This document shows positions 1-10,666 of a DNA stretch of 64,000 nucleotides, one piece after another. The notes under the pieces are model-generated. The model saw only the letters and a program-made list of their open reading frames with translations. It made no database searches and was not told where the DNA came from. The translations under genes and the position numbers were made by a program. This DNA comes from Flavobacterium azizsancarii (GTDB lineage Bacteria > Bacteroidota > Bacteroidia > Flavobacteriales > Flavobacteriaceae), in NCBI RefSeq assembly GCF_027980145.1, contig NZ_JAMZNK010000022.1, forward strand, positions 22,337 through 86,336, in the 5' to 3' direction. Numbering within the stretch: the first letter of the stretch is position 1; each line of letters begins with the position of its first letter.

Positions 1-304
1 CTAACATTTTTTCGATATCGGCGATACTCTCAATAGCAGATTGCTGTCCTACATCAGGATTTGCTCCTGCTCCAAGACCTTCTGTAAGGTTCATACCTAA
101 CTGAATTTTATTAGGTACAGAACTATTCTGCAGTGCCTGTGAATCAGTATTACAAACGATGAAATCAACGCCTTTAATACCTTGTTTAAACATATGGTTG
201 ATAGCATTACTACCACCTCCACCTACACCTATTACTTTGATAACATTTGATTGGTTTTTTGGTAAATCAAATGAAATACTTCCAAATTCTGAGTTGCTCA
301 TCAT
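1..304 (-). CDS. ftsZ: Cell division protein FtsZ, N-terminal part (cut by window edge)
   Basis: FtsZ is the tubulin-like GTPase that forms the cytoplasmic division ring. Only about the first 101 residues are in the window; the frame stays open to base 1. The protein starts MMSNSEFGSISFDLP and shows the first nucleotide-binding segment VIGVGGGGSNAINHMF, then CNTDSQAL and GLGAGANPDVG, all typical of FtsZ. Two consecutive ATG codons (304 and 301) could be the start. It follows ftsA by 81 bases on the same strand, the usual end of a dcw cluster. The identification is secure; the C-terminal part lies outside. Confidence 0.96.
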   Translation of the reverse strand, partial: MMSNSEFGSISFDLPKNQSNVIKVIGVGGGGSNAINHMFKQGIKGVDFIVCNTDSQALQNSSVPNKIQLGMNLTEGLGAGANPDVGQQSAIESIADIEKML

Positions 305-385
305 CTTTTTGGTTTTTGAAATTCTTATTTAATACATTTTTTACTTCTTGACTTGGGGCCAATAGTAATTCCTTTTCTCTTATTA

Positions 386-1810
386 TTATTCTGCGTTGTC
401 TAAAAAATCTTTGATTTTGTCGACATATCTATCAAAAAATGATCTTCTAATTTTAGTTTCCGTAGATTCTTCCTTAGATACATTATTCCTAACAACTTCT
501 CTTGTTTCTTCAATAGTTTCTACTCTTTCAACGTAGTTTTCTTCAACTTCGTATCGTTGCTGTACAGGTTGTTGTACCGGAGGCGGAACATTTCTGTATA
601 CTACCTTTGTCTGTTCGTTTACAATCTCCATTCTCACAGCACTTTGTGTACTGTTTTCGATACTGTTCATTACCAAACCAACTGCTGTTGCAAACAACGG
701 ACTAGAAATTTCTTCGCTTGAATTGCCTGCTAAATGCTCGTTTGGATATCCAATTCTGGTATCCATACCAGTAATGTATTCTACTAATTGCTTAATATGT
801 TTAAGCTGAGCACCACCACCTGTAAGAACAATTCCTGCAATTAATTTTTTACGGGGATCTTCATGTCCATAAGCTTTAATTTCTGCAAAAACCTGCTCTA
901 CAATTTCTACCACTCGGGCATGAATAATTTTAGATAAGTTTTTAAGCGAAATCTCTTTTGGCTCTCTTCCTCTTAATCCGGGAATAGAAACAATCTCGTT
1001 GTCTTTATTTTCTCCCGGCCAAGCCGATCCGAATTTTATTTTTAAAAGCTCTGCTTGTTTTTCGATAATTGAACAACCTTCTTTAATATCGTCTGTAATT
1101 ACGTTTCCTCCAAAAGGTATCACTGCAGTATGACGAATAATACCATCTTTAAAAATGGCTAAATCTGTTGTTCCTCCACCAATATCAATCAAAGCTACTC
1201 CTGCTTCTTTTTCTTCCTGACTCAAAACGGCATCTGCAGAAGCTAATGGTTCTAATGTCAATCCTGACAATTCGATTCCTGAACTCTGAATACATCTTCC
1301 CACATTTCTGATCGATGATGCCTGCCCAACTACTACATGAAAACTAGATTCTAATCTTCCACCGTACATTCCGATTGGTTCTTTTATCTCAGACTGCCCG
1401 TCGATTTTAAATTCTTGTGGCAGAACGTGAATAATTTCTTCTCCCGGTAACATCGCCAGTTTATTTACCTGGTCGATCAAAAGCTGAATATCTTTTTCTC
1501 CAATTACTTCTTCCGGATTATTACGGCTGATGTAATCTGTATGCTGTATACTTCTAATGTGTTGTCCTGCGATCCCTACAACGACATCTTTTATTTTATA
1601 ACCTGAATTATTTTCGGCTTCAAGTATTGCTTGTTGAATCGATTGGATAGTTTGCGTGATGTTGTTTACAACTCCTCGCGCAACTCCTAAACTTTTGGAT
1701 TTCCCAATACCCAAAATTTCCAACTTACCATACTCATTCTTCTTGCCGATCATGGCAACTATCTTTGTCGTTCCAATATCTAGACCTACTGCAATGTTAT
1801 CTTTTTCCAT
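386..1810 (-). CDS. ftsA: Cell division protein FtsA
   Basis: FtsA is the actin-like ATPase that tethers FtsZ filaments to the inner membrane and recruits later division proteins. The 474-residue product begins with the phosphate-binding segment GLDIGTTKIVAMIG (from residue 9) and has the second one, DIGGGTTDLAIF, near residue 208; VLTGGGAQLKHI is the adenosine motif. The segment between about residues 85 and 165 fits the FtsA-specific 1C subdomain. A charged, disordered linker of roughly 60 residues leads to a terminal amphipathic stretch (FFDRYVDKIKDFLDNA), the expected membrane-targeting sequence. It lies 6 bases after ftsQ and before ftsZ. Confidence 0.97.
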   Translation of the reverse strand: MEKDNIAVGLDIGTTKIVAMIGKKNEYGKLEILGIGKSKSLGVARGVVNNITQTIQSIQQAILEAENNSGYKIKDVVVGIAGQHIRSIQHTDYISRNNPEEVIGEKDIQLLIDQVNKLAMLPGEEIIHVLPQEFKIDGQSEIKEPIGMYGGRLESSFHVVVGQASSIRNVGRCIQSSGIELSGLTLEPLASADAVLSQEEKEAGVALIDIGGGTTDLAIFKDGIIRHTAVIPFGGNVITDDIKEGCSIIEKQAELLKIKFGSAWPGENKDNEIVSIPGLRGREPKEISLKNLSKIIHARVVEIVEQVFAEIKAYGHEDPRKKLIAGIVLTGGGAQLKHIKQLVEYITGMDTRIGYPNEHLAGNSSEEISSPLFATAVGLVMNSIENSTQSAVRMEIVNEQTKVVYRNVPPPVQQPVQQRYEVEENYVERVETIEETREVVRNNVSKEESTETKIRRSFFDRYVDKIKDFLDNAE

Positions 1811-1816
1811 TTTCTA

Positions 1817-2539
1817 TTATTTTGTGCAAACTACTTGTTCCGTAAACCTAAGGTCAATTTTATTGTATTTATATAACGAACTATCTAAAACCGCTTTCTG
1901 AAAAAAGGCTTTATAGTTATTAAATTTCTCATCAACATTCATCGTTCTGCCAAAATCGATGAAGTAATTATAATTTCTATTAAACATTTTTAAGCTTCCA
2001 TTAGGCATAATTTGAATTGCAATGATGTTTTTTCTCAAAAACGCATCGTCATAAATTGTGCGAAATAGCGCCGCTAAATCTTCGTTATTTTTTTCATTTA
2101 TTGCCCCGGAAACAAGCGGAACTCTCGCAGTATAATTGTCTGACAAAGGCATTTTATTACCCTCATAGTCAATATAAAAAGAGGCATCACCATCATAAAC
2201 TCTCGCTATTGGTGTCTTCTGTTTTACTACTGCTTTTAGAACACCATCGATACTTACAAAAACATTTGATTTTTCAATCATCTCTTGCGTATCAAGGGTT
2301 TTCTCAATCTTATTCAAATCTAGTTCATCTTTTCGGATACTGGAAGCGTCTTTTTTATTTTCTATCAACAATTTATTAACCGTTTCCGGTTTCACAAAAA
2401 GCGTATTTTCCCCTACAAAAACAACAACAGATTTTTTTAATTTTCGGTCACCATTTCGATGTTTAGCGAAAGAATATAAAAATAAAACGAGTCCTAAAAT
2501 GAGAATTAATCTAATATTTGTCCAATTAAATATTTTCAT
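1817..2539 (-). CDS. ftsQ: Cell division protein FtsQ/DivIB
   Basis: This is a bitopic membrane protein of the divisome core, linking FtsL/FtsB and the septal synthase to the ring. The 240-residue sequence has a short cytoplasmic tail, one transmembrane segment at about residues 9-23 (LILILGLVLFLYSFA) and a periplasmic domain where a POTRA-like segment (FVKPETVNKLL to VVKQKTPIARVYD) is visible. Sequence similarity to model FtsQ is low, as is usual in Bacteroidota, so the call rests on size, topology and position between murC and ftsA. Its ATG lies 14 bases inside the 3' end of murC, suggesting translational coupling. Confidence 0.9.
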   Translation of the reverse strand: MKIFNWTNIRLILILGLVLFLYSFAKHRNGDRKLKKSVVVFVGENTLFVKPETVNKLLIENKKDASSIRKDELDLNKIEKTLDTQEMIEKSNVFVSIDGVLKAVVKQKTPIARVYDGDASFYIDYEGNKMPLSDNYTARVPLVSGAINEKNNEDLAALFRTIYDDAFLRKNIIAIQIMPNGSLKMFNRNYNYFIDFGRTMNVDEKFNNYKAFFQKAVLDSSLYKYNKIDLRFTEQVVCTK

Positions 2540-3875
2540 TTAGCATTTTTTTGATTGACGGAACCATCTCTCCAATATCACCAGCTCCTATTGTTACAAT
2601 TATTGGCGCATCACTGGCTTTGATCTCCGCTAATAAATCACTTTTTGCAACAATTTTCTTATTCGAATTTGTCATTTTTCCCAACAACCACTCTGATGTA
2701 ATCCCATCCATCGGTAATTCGCGTGCCGGGTAAATATCCATTAAAAATACTTCATCAAACTGAGACAGGCTTTCTGCAAATCCATCAACAAAATCTCTTG
2801 TTCTGCTGAACAAATGAGGCTGAAAAATTGCCAGTACCTTAAGTCCGGGATACAACTCAGTAACTGCCTGATGTACCGCATTTATCTCTGTTGGATGATG
2901 TGCATAATCATCTATATAAACTAATTTATCAGACTTAATCTGATACGAAAAACGTCTTCTGATTCCGTTGAATGAAGCAATGGCTTTTGCAATCAAGTCG
3001 GTCGGGGTGCCAAAAGTCTTCGCCATCGCAATAGCCATCAATCCATTCATTAAATTGTGCTTTCCGGGCAAACCAAAATGCAGATCTTTCATGATCTCTG
3101 ATGGTGTCTGAACATCAAAAACATAACTCCCATCTTCTATACGAACATTAAAAGCCTTATATACAGCATCTTCATTTATAGCACATTGTACTCCTTCAAG
3201 TGGTAACTCTTTTGTTATAAACAGCTTAGTTTTATCTTCTACTTTATTGGCAAATTCAACAAACGAAGCCTCAATTGCCTCACTTGTTCCGTAAATATCC
3301 AAATGATCTGCATCCATTGACGTAATACAGGCAATATTGGGATGTAAATGCAAAAACGAACGATCGAATTCGTCAGCTTCTACAACTGTCACAGTCTTTC
3401 CGCTTCCAATTAAGTTAGAATTGTAATTCTCAACAATTCCACCAACAAAAGCCGTAACATCAGCTCCACTTTCATATAAAATATGACCTAAAATACTTGA
3501 GGTTGTAGTTTTTCCGTGTGTACCGGCAACTGCAAAACTAAAAGTGTCTTTTGTTATAATTCCTAAAACTTCGGCACGCTTTTTAATCTCGTAATTTCTT
3601 TCGATAAAATAATTCCACTCTGAATGTGTTTTTGGTACAGCCGGAGTAAAAATTACCAGTGTATTTTCAACAAAATAATTAGCAGGAATCAGATTTATGT
3701 TATCTTCAAAATGAATATCAATACCACTTTCAATTAATTCACTCGTCAGCATTGATGGTGTTTTATCGTAACCCGAAACCTGTTTCCCGATATTTTTAAA
3801 ATAACGGGCCAGTGCACTCATTCCGATGCCTCCAATGCCTATAAAATAAACGTTTTGTATTTGATCTAAATTCAT
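2526..3875 (-). CDS. murC: UDP-N-acetylmuramate--L-alanine ligase MurC
   Basis: MurC adds the first amino acid, L-alanine, to UDP-MurNAc in the cytoplasm, using ATP. The 449-residue protein has the N-terminal Rossmann motif FIGIGGIGMSALARYF (from residue 11), the Mur ligase P-loop GTHGKTTT (118-125), the EADEFDRSFL segment and the DDYAHHPTEI motif typical of MurC. Length is normal. It follows murG after a 153-base spacer in which I see only A+T-rich sequence, and it overlaps ftsQ by 14 bases. Confidence 0.97.
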   Translation of the reverse strand: MNLDQIQNVYFIGIGGIGMSALARYFKNIGKQVSGYDKTPSMLTSELIESGIDIHFEDNINLIPANYFVENTLVIFTPAVPKTHSEWNYFIERNYEIKKRAEVLGIITKDTFSFAVAGTHGKTTTSSILGHILYESGADVTAFVGGIVENYNSNLIGSGKTVTVVEADEFDRSFLHLHPNIACITSMDADHLDIYGTSEAIEASFVEFANKVEDKTKLFITKELPLEGVQCAINEDAVYKAFNVRIEDGSYVFDVQTPSEIMKDLHFGLPGKHNLMNGLMAIAMAKTFGTPTDLIAKAIASFNGIRRRFSYQIKSDKLVYIDDYAHHPTEINAVHQAVTELYPGLKVLAIFQPHLFSRTRDFVDGFAESLSQFDEVFLMDIYPARELPMDGITSEWLLGKMTNSNKKIVAKSDLLAEIKASDAPIIVTIGAGDIGEMVPSIKKMLNENI

Positions 3876-4028
3876 TTCTATTTGTTTTTGAGCTATTTAC
3901 AGATTACTTTCTTATATAAGAAACTAGTAATTAAGCCTTTGTATTTTTCTTACTTTAATAACTCAAAACGCTTAAAAATAGCGTTCTAAATTTTTTATTA
4001 TGTTCTATAATTATCAGATAAAGTTATA

Positions 4029-5114
4029 TTATAACAACTTTCTAATCTGATCTACAATTACTTTCACCGCATTTGGCATTGCCAGCTTTTTAATATTATC
4101 ACTTAATTGTTTTTGCTTTCCCTGATCTTTCAGTAAAGCTTCAAAAACAATACTAAACTGAGTGTCTAATTCTGATTCTTTCAACAAAATAGCTCCTTTT
4201 GCATCCACTATCGCCTGAGCATTTTTAGTCTGATGATCTTCGGCTACATTTGGTGATGGAATAAAAATTACCGGTTTCCCAACAATACATAATTCTGAAA
4301 CTGATGATGCTCCTGCACGAGAAATAATCACATCGGCTGCAGCATATACAAAATCCATTCTTTCGATAAAATCAACTACTCTTACGTTCTGCTGATTGTG
4401 TTTTTTATATTCTTCAAAATATAATTTACCGCATTGCCAGATTACCTGAATATCCTGCGAAAGCATATTTTGCAGTTCTTTCTCAATTAACTGATTAACT
4501 CTTCTTGCTCCTAAGCTCCCGCCTAAAACCAACAATGTTTTTTTATTAGGATCTAAACCGTAAAAAGCAATTGCTTCATCACGTTTACTCTCAATATCTA
4601 TCAGATCCTGACGAACCGGATTTCCGGTTAAAATAATCTTTTCTTTAGGAAAAAATCTTTCCAGATTCTGGTAAGCCACACAAATTGCATTAGCTTTTTT
4701 ACTCAATAGCTTATTCGTTATTCCCGGGAATGAATTTTGCTCCTGAATCACAGTTGGTATTCCCGCTCCTCCAGCTGCCTGTAACAACGGTCCGCTAGCA
4801 AAACCACCTGTACCTATAACTACATTTGGCTTAAATTGTCTGATAATTCTACGCGACTCCAGCAAACTTGTTGCCAATTTTAACGGAAACATCAAGTTTT
4901 GCAAGGTTAATTTTCTCTGTAAACCAGCAATCCAAAGACCTTTTATTTCATAACCCGCCTGAGGTACTTTTTGCATCTCCATTTTATCTTTGGCACCAAC
5001 AAAAAGAAATTCAGCATCAGGAAATTGTGCTTTTAATTCATTAGCAATAGCGATTGCAGGATAGATATGCCCTCCTGTTCCACCACCACTTAATATGAAT
5101 TTATAATTTGTCAT
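4029..5114 (-). CDS. murG: UDP-N-acetylglucosamine--N-acetylmuramyl-(pentapeptide) pyrophosphoryl-undecaprenol GlcNAc transferase MurG
   Basis: MurG transfers GlcNAc onto lipid I to make lipid II on the inner face of the membrane. The 361-residue protein opens with the glycine-rich loop [11 protein letters not shown] (from residue 10), has a second G loop TGGFASGP, and the C-terminal nucleotide-sugar site [18 protein letters not shown] followed by EDHQTKNA. This is a complete family GT28 enzyme of normal length. It stands between ftsW (43-base spacer) and murC. Confidence 0.97.
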   Translation of the reverse strand: MTNYKFILSGGGTGGHIYPAIAIANELKAQFPDAEFLFVGAKDKMEMQKVPQAGYEIKGLWIAGLQRKLTLQNLMFPLKLATSLLESRRIIRQFKPNVVIGTGGFASGPLLQAAGGAGIPTVIQEQNSFPGITNKLLSKKANAICVAYQNLERFFPKEKIILTGNPVRQDLIDIESKRDEAIAFYGLDPNKKTLLVLGGSLGARRVNQLIEKELQNMLSQDIQVIWQCGKLYFEEYKKHNQQNVRVVDFIERMDFVYAAADVIISRAGASSVSELCIVGKPVIFIPSPNVAEDHQTKNAQAIVDAKGAILLKESELDTQFSIVFEALLKDQGKQKQLSDNIKKLAMPNAVKVIVDQIRKLL

Positions 5115-5156
5115 ATTTTTAAAAGTTATTCGCTTTAAAAATTATTCTTTTTAATC

Positions 5157-6476
5157 TTATTTATTTAATACTGCATTCATCGGATTTCTGGAATTATCCT
5201 CAATAGAATACATTCCTTCTTCTTCATACACCTCTTGCTTTTCATCACCAATCAAATCTTCTTCGGCTAGCTCTTTGTCAATTAATCTTTGAAGTGCTTC
5301 TTTTCTTCTTTCTTTTTCTTCTAGCTCTTCAGCGATTTCTTCGTCTTTTTTGGTCACACTAATAATGATTCCGAGAGAGAAACAGGTCATCCAGATCGAA
5401 CTACCTCCACTACTGATCAACGGGAGTGTCTGCCCTGTTACCGGCAATAATTCTACTGCAACTGCCATATTGATCATCGCCTGAAATATCATAGGAAAAC
5501 CGAGCCCGACGACGACTAACTTCCCAAATAGCGTATTGGCTTTATGCGATGCAATTACAAATCTGAACAATAACAATAAATACAAGACCAAAATTGCTAC
5601 TCCGCCAACCAAACCATATTCTTCGACAATAATCGCATAAATAAAATCAGAAGACGATTGTGGCAAAAAGTTTTTCTGTACACTTTTTCCAGGTCCAACT
5701 CCACCAAACTGCCCTGACGCTATTGCGATTTTAGCTTTCTCTATTTGATAATCATCTTCATCCGGTTTATCAGTGGTAAAGTTCATAATACGACTTTCCC
5801 AAGTTGACACCCTGCTAAAGAATCTTGAATCAGGAAAGGCTTTGGCTATCAAAAGGAAAAACAAAAGCATTGCAATTCCTGAACCTATGATAAAACCAAT
5901 ATATTTTAATGGATACCTGCCTATAAATGTTAACATAATTACCATTGAGAATATCAACGCGGTGGTTGAGAAGTTCGCTGGTAAAATAAGCGCCAATGTT
6001 ATAAAAACCGGTAACCAAAGTTGTATTAATGATGTTTGAAACGGCTCATTTTCATCTCTTGCTTTCGACAAATAACGTGCTACATAAATAAACAATATAC
6101 TAGCTGCCAGAGTAGAAGTTTGAAATGTAATACCTATAAATGGTACTTGAATCCAACGACTTGCATTTGCACCGGCTATTACAGTTCCTTTTAAAAGCGT
6201 ATAGGCCAATAAAACCCAAACTACCGGAAGCGCTACTTTCGAAATCGCCCTGAAATAATGATACGGAACTCTGTGCACCCAATAAATAATCAAAAAACCA
6301 ATACAAATATGAGCCAGATGTTTTACCAAATAACCCAATGTATTTCCGGTTCCGTGACCTATATATGCCAAATTACTACTCGCACTAAAAACAGGCATAA
6401 ACGAAAACAACGCCAATAAAGCCACGAATGACCATATTACCCTATCTCCTTTAAGTTTGTTTACGAGTTCTTTCAT
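5157..6476 (-). CDS. ftsW: SEDS-family peptidoglycan glycosyltransferase FtsW
   Basis: FtsW polymerises lipid II at the septum together with the FtsI transpeptidase. The 439-residue protein has about ten hydrophobic segments, the extracellular region VSTWESRI and the SEDS signatures GEFGGVG-like GQFGGVGPGKS and PLISSGGSS near the last membrane spans. A charged cytoplasmic tail of about 60 residues, rich in E and K, follows residue 375 and is longer than in E. coli. FtsW rather than RodA is preferred because of its place between murD and murG. Confidence 0.95.
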   Translation of the reverse strand: MKELVNKLKGDRVIWSFVALLALFSFMPVFSASSNLAYIGHGTGNTLGYLVKHLAHICIGFLIIYWVHRVPYHYFRAISKVALPVVWVLLAYTLLKGTVIAGANASRWIQVPFIGITFQTSTLAASILFIYVARYLSKARDENEPFQTSLIQLWLPVFITLALILPANFSTTALIFSMVIMLTFIGRYPLKYIGFIIGSGIAMLLFFLLIAKAFPDSRFFSRVSTWESRIMNFTTDKPDEDDYQIEKAKIAIASGQFGGVGPGKSVQKNFLPQSSSDFIYAIIVEEYGLVGGVAILVLYLLLLFRFVIASHKANTLFGKLVVVGLGFPMIFQAMINMAVAVELLPVTGQTLPLISSGGSSIWMTCFSLGIIISVTKKDEEIAEELEEKERRKEALQRLIDKELAEEDLIGDEKQEVYEEEGMYSIEDNSRNPMNAVLNK

Positions 6477-6553
6477 AATCTTTTTGTTTCAGGTTTTTCT
6501 TATTTCAGGTTTCAGTTTTTCCTCACGTGAAACCTGAACTTGAAACTTTTTTT
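6477..6553. repeat. Hairpin-forming spacer between murD and ftsW
   Basis: The spacer carries the inverted pair TTTCAGGTTTCA and TGAAACCTGAA, with a further TTTCAGG copy to the left. It could form a stem of about 11 base pairs in the mRNA between murD and ftsW. It has no clean T tract directly after the stem on the minus strand, so it may be an RNA-processing hairpin or a remnant of an intergenic repeat rather than a terminator. Confidence 0.5.
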
Positions 6554-7888
6554 CTACAAGTTATGTACAGCTTGCTTAAATTGCTTTCCTCTGTCTTCGT
6601 AGCTTTCGAATAAATCGAAACTTGCGCAGGCTGGAGATAATAAAACAGCATCTCCTTTTTCTGTTAAACGTTGTGCCGTTTTTACAGCATCGTTCATATT
6701 ATTAACTTCTACCATGATATCAACAACATTACCAAAAGCATTAATAATTTTATGATTATCAACTCCCAGGCAAATAATTGCTTTTACTTTTTCACGAACT
6801 AATGACATCAATTCGTTATAATCATTTCCTTTATCAACTCCTCCAACAATCCAAACCGTAGGAACATTCATGCTGTCTAAAGCAAAGAAAGTTGCGTTTA
6901 CATTTGTTGCTTTTGAATCATTGATATATTGAACATTCTGAATTTTTAATACTTTTTCTAAGCGGTGTTCAACACCTTGAAAATTAGATAAACTTTCACG
7001 AATTGTTGCATTTCTAATTTGCATCAACTTTGCTACAGAGCTTGCTGCCATTGCGTTTTTCATGTTATGTTTTCCTTCTAACGCAATGTATTCTGTTTCC
7101 ATTGTAAACTCTTCTTGGTTGATCTTTATTTCCATTTTGTTGTTATTTATAGAAGCCCCTTCATCAAATTGTTTCGTTAACGAAAAAGGAATTAATTTTG
7201 CTTTTGTTGTGTTGTTCTTTAACCATTCTGCAATTGCCTCATCATCTGCATCGTAAATAAGATAATCGCTTTCGGTCTGATTCATTGTTATTCGAAACTT
7301 TGAATCGATGTATTTTTGATATTTATATTCGTATCGATCTAAATGATCCGGACTAATATTTGTAATAATGGCAATATCCGGCCTGTAATCTATAATTCCG
7401 TCGAGCTGAAAACTGCTTAATTCAAGGACATATGCATCGAATTTATTTTCGGCTACCTGCCAGGCAAAACTCTTTCCAATATTTCCTCCCAAGCCCACAT
7501 TCAAACCAGCAGATTTTAACAAATGATGTGTCAACATCGTTGTGGTCGTTTTACCGTTGCTTCCGGTAATCCCAATTGTCAGAGCTTCAGTAAAAGGTTT
7601 AGCAAATTCGATTTCTGAAATCACTTTGATTCCGGCAGCGATAAGCTTTTGTACTATGGGAGATTTCTCAGGAATTCCGGGACTTTTCATCACCACGTCG
7701 GCGTTTAAAATCAGGTCTTCAGTATGTTTTTCTTCTTCCCAAGCAATTTTATTAATGATAAGAACTTCTTTATAACTCTCCTTTATTTTTCCAAAGTCAG
7801 ATACAAAAACTTCGTATCCTTGTTTCTTTCCGAGAATAGCCGTTCCAACGCCACTTTCTCCTCCGCCAAGTACTACCAATCTCTTCAT
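6554..7888 (-). CDS. murD: UDP-N-acetylmuramoyl-L-alanine--D-glutamate ligase MurD
   Basis: MurD adds D-glutamate to UDP-MurNAc-L-Ala in the cytoplasm. The 444-residue protein has the N-terminal nucleotide fold (VVLGGGESGVGTA), the ATP loop GSNGKTTT (109-116), NISPDHLDRY and the late motifs NDSKATN and LLSPACASFDLFESYEDRG that mark MurD. Its start codon is directly adjacent to the mraY stop codon (no spacer), a tight operon junction. Confidence 0.97.
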   Translation of the reverse strand: MKRLVVLGGGESGVGTAILGKKQGYEVFVSDFGKIKESYKEVLIINKIAWEEEKHTEDLILNADVVMKSPGIPEKSPIVQKLIAAGIKVISEIEFAKPFTEALTIGITGSNGKTTTTMLTHHLLKSAGLNVGLGGNIGKSFAWQVAENKFDAYVLELSSFQLDGIIDYRPDIAIITNISPDHLDRYEYKYQKYIDSKFRITMNQTESDYLIYDADDEAIAEWLKNNTTKAKLIPFSLTKQFDEGASINNNKMEIKINQEEFTMETEYIALEGKHNMKNAMAASSVAKLMQIRNATIRESLSNFQGVEHRLEKVLKIQNVQYINDSKATNVNATFFALDSMNVPTVWIVGGVDKGNDYNELMSLVREKVKAIICLGVDNHKIINAFGNVVDIMVEVNNMNDAVKTAQRLTEKGDAVLLSPACASFDLFESYEDRGKQFKQAVHNL

Positions 7889-9121
7889 CTATCTAAGTTT
7901 TAAAGTAACAATTGATAATATGGCTAACATGATTGCAACGATCCAAAAACGGGTTACAATTTTACTCTCATGATATCCTTTCTTTTGGTAATGATGATGC
8001 AATGGCGACATTAGAAAAATTCTTCGCCCTTCTCCAAAACGCTTTTTGGTATATTTAAAGTAACTTACTTGTAAAACCACTGAAAAATTCTCTACCAAAA
8101 AGATTCCACACAATAAGGGAATCAATAATTCTTTACGAACGGCAATAGCTAAAACCGCAATGATTCCTCCAATAGTCAAACTTCCTGTATCTCCCATAAA
8201 AACAGATGCCGGATAAGAATTGTACCACAGAAACCCAATTAGAGCTCCCACAAATGCAGATATAAAAACAGTCATTTCCCCAGAATTAGGGATGTACATA
8301 ATATTTAGATAATTAGAAAAAATAATATTCCCTGAAACAAACGTAAATATCCCGAGTGCCAGTACCGAAACTGCCGAAGTTCCTGCGGCAAGCCCGTCAA
8401 TTCCATCCGTTAAATTAGCTCCGTTAGAAACTGCAGTAATAATAAATATCACAACCGGAATAAAAATCAACCAAGCCCATTTTTCATATCCTTCACCAGT
8501 CCACGCTAATAATTCAGCATAATCAAATTCATTGTTTTTTACGAAAGGAATCGTTGTTGCAGTTGATTTTTCTTCTATTGGTGCAGGCAAAACAACAGCT
8601 GTATTTGTCGCAGTTCTAAAAACATCTGTTCTACCGGTATCTGTTCTTACTGTTACTGCAGGATTAAAATAAAGAACCGCTCCAACTATAATTCCCAAAC
8701 CAACTTGTCCTATAACTTTAAAAATTCCTTTAAGCCCTTGTTTATCTTTTTTGAATATCTTGATATAATCGTCTACAAAACCAATTGTCCCCATCCAAAG
8801 AGTAGTTACAATAAGCAATACTATATAAATATTGTGCAAACGAGCAAACAACAAAACCGGTACCAGTGTAGCAAAAATGATAATTAATCCTCCCATTGTT
8901 GGAGTTCCCGCTTTTTCATTTTGACCAGCCAGACCTAACTCACGAACAGTTTCGCCAACTTGTTGTTTACGCAAAAAGTTTATAATTCTTTTTCCGTAAA
9001 TCGTTGACAAAAGCAAAGAAAGCATCAATGCCAAAGCCGATCTAAAGGTGATGTACTGAAAAACACCTGTCCCTGGGACATCCATTGTTTTGTCTAAATA
9101 CTCAAATAAATAGTATAGCAT
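7889..9121 (-). CDS. mraY: Phospho-N-acetylmuramoyl-pentapeptide-transferase MraY
   Basis: MraY makes lipid I by moving phospho-MurNAc-pentapeptide to undecaprenyl phosphate in the inner membrane. Visible motifs are GTPTMGGL, the aspartates in [28 protein letters not shown] and the histidine motif [11 protein letters not shown]. At 410 residues it is about 50 longer than E. coli MraY. The extra length is a polar, proline- and threonine-rich segment at about residues 160-210, between membrane spans, so probably a periplasmic loop. Similar insertions are usual in Bacteroidota. Confidence 0.97.
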   Translation of the reverse strand: MLYYLFEYLDKTMDVPGTGVFQYITFRSALALMLSLLLSTIYGKRIINFLRKQQVGETVRELGLAGQNEKAGTPTMGGLIIIFATLVPVLLFARLHNIYIVLLIVTTLWMGTIGFVDDYIKIFKKDKQGLKGIFKVIGQVGLGIIVGAVLYFNPAVTVRTDTGRTDVFRTATNTAVVLPAPIEEKSTATTIPFVKNNEFDYAELLAWTGEGYEKWAWLIFIPVVIFIITAVSNGANLTDGIDGLAAGTSAVSVLALGIFTFVSGNIIFSNYLNIMYIPNSGEMTVFISAFVGALIGFLWYNSYPASVFMGDTGSLTIGGIIAVLAIAVRKELLIPLLCGIFLVENFSVVLQVSYFKYTKKRFGEGRRIFLMSPLHHHYQKKGYHESKIVTRFWIVAIMLAILSIVTLKLR

Positions 9122-9202
9122 ATATTTTATATTTTAAATTCCAATCTTGAAATTCCAAATTCCAATTTTGTCGTGTGGTATTTTAGAATTAAAATTGATT
9201 AA

Positions 9203-10666
9203 TTATTTATTTAGTTGATCTAAAATTTCTTTTACTGTTTCCATATCATCAAAATGATGGCGAACACCATTTATTTCCTGATACGTTTCATGACCTTTAC
9301 CGGCAATTAAAACAATATCATTTGGCTGAGCCAATTGACAAGCTGTTTTAATCGCTTGTTTTCTATCGGTAATTCTCAATAGTTTTTTATAATTATGCGC
9401 TTCGACCCCTTTTTCCATTTCATCCAAAATCACTTCAGGATCTTCATTTCTCGGATTATCCGAAGTTAAAATTGCTTTATCACTAAGATCTGTAGCAATT
9501 TTAGCCATAATTGGCCTTTTCGTTTTATCTCTGTTTCCGCCACAACCTACAACTGTAATTAGTTGCTCATTTTTAGTACGGATATCGCCTATTGTTTTCA
9601 AAACATTATCAAGAGCATCCGGAGTATGTGCATAATCTACAATCGCTGTAATATTACCAGCCGAAACAATGTATTGAAAACGACCTGAAACACTCTCTAA
9701 ATCAGACAGTAATCGCAATGCTTCAAGACTATCCATTCCTAACTCTACAGCAGTACCGTAAATCGCTAAAACGTTATAAGCATTAAAAGTCCCTATCAAT
9801 TTTACCCAAACTTCATTATCATTCACTTTTAATAGTAATCCTGATAATTGACTTTCTAATATTATTGCTTTAAAATCAGCATAAGACTTTAATGCATAAG
9901 TGAATTTTCTCGCAACTGTATTCTGCAACATCACAGGCCCGTTTTTATCATCGATATTTGATAAAGCAAAAGCTGTTTTTGGCAATGAATCAAAAAATGA
10001 CTTTTTTACATCTCTGTATTCTGCAAAAGTTGAGTGATAATCTAAATGATCGTGCGATAGATTCGTAAAAACCCCGCCCACAAAATGCAACGCTTCTGTA
10101 CGTTTTTGGTGAATTCCATGAGAACTCACTTCCATAAAACAATGTGTAACACCTGCTTCGATCATTTCATTTAAATAATGATTGATTGTAATCGAATCCG
10201 GAGTTGTATGTGTTGCTTTATATTCTGTTTCATCCACCATTATTTTCACGGTTGACAACAAACCAACTTTAAAACCTGCTTTTTGAAACAACTGAAACAA
10301 TAATGAAGCAATTGTTGTTTTTCCGTTTGTACCTGTAACACCAACTAATTTTAATTTTTCAGAAGGATTTCCAAAATAATTAGCTGCCATAAAAGCCAAA
10401 GCAGTATTCGTATCTTTTACTTTAATATAAGTGACTCCTTTTTCAATATTTTCCGGCAATGCATCACAAATAATCGCAACAGCTCCTAATTGAATTGCTT
10501 TTTCTATATAATCGTGACCATCAGAAAGCGATCCGCGAATTGCTACAAAAACATCATTCGCTTCAATCTTTCTTGAATCAAACTCAATTTTATGTACATC
10601 AATTTCCGTCGAACCCGTTACAGACTCAATAGCTACTTTATATAATATGTCTTTCAGTATTTTCAC
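9203..10666 (-). CDS. murE: UDP-N-acetylmuramoyl-L-alanyl-D-glutamate--2,6-diaminopimelate ligase MurE
   Basis: MurE adds the third stem-peptide residue. The 487-residue protein has the P-loop GTNGKTT (about residue 112), HTTPDS, and SHDHLDYH. The specificity motif is DNPR (in LTSDNPRNEDP), which in this family indicates meso-diaminopimelate rather than lysine, so the peptidoglycan is expected to be the DAP type. The ATG overlaps the ftsI stop by 4 bases. An 81-base spacer with AATTCCAA-type repeats separates it from mraY. Confidence 0.97.
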   Translation of the reverse strand: MKILKDILYKVAIESVTGSTEIDVHKIEFDSRKIEANDVFVAIRGSLSDGHDYIEKAIQLGAVAIICDALPENIEKGVTYIKVKDTNTALAFMAANYFGNPSEKLKLVGVTGTNGKTTIASLLFQLFQKAGFKVGLLSTVKIMVDETEYKATHTTPDSITINHYLNEMIEAGVTHCFMEVSSHGIHQKRTEALHFVGGVFTNLSHDHLDYHSTFAEYRDVKKSFFDSLPKTAFALSNIDDKNGPVMLQNTVARKFTYALKSYADFKAIILESQLSGLLLKVNDNEVWVKLIGTFNAYNVLAIYGTAVELGMDSLEALRLLSDLESVSGRFQYIVSAGNITAIVDYAHTPDALDNVLKTIGDIRTKNEQLITVVGCGGNRDKTKRPIMAKIATDLSDKAILTSDNPRNEDPEVILDEMEKGVEAHNYKKLLRITDRKQAIKTACQLAQPNDIVLIAGKGHETYQEINGVRHHFDDMETVKEILDQLNK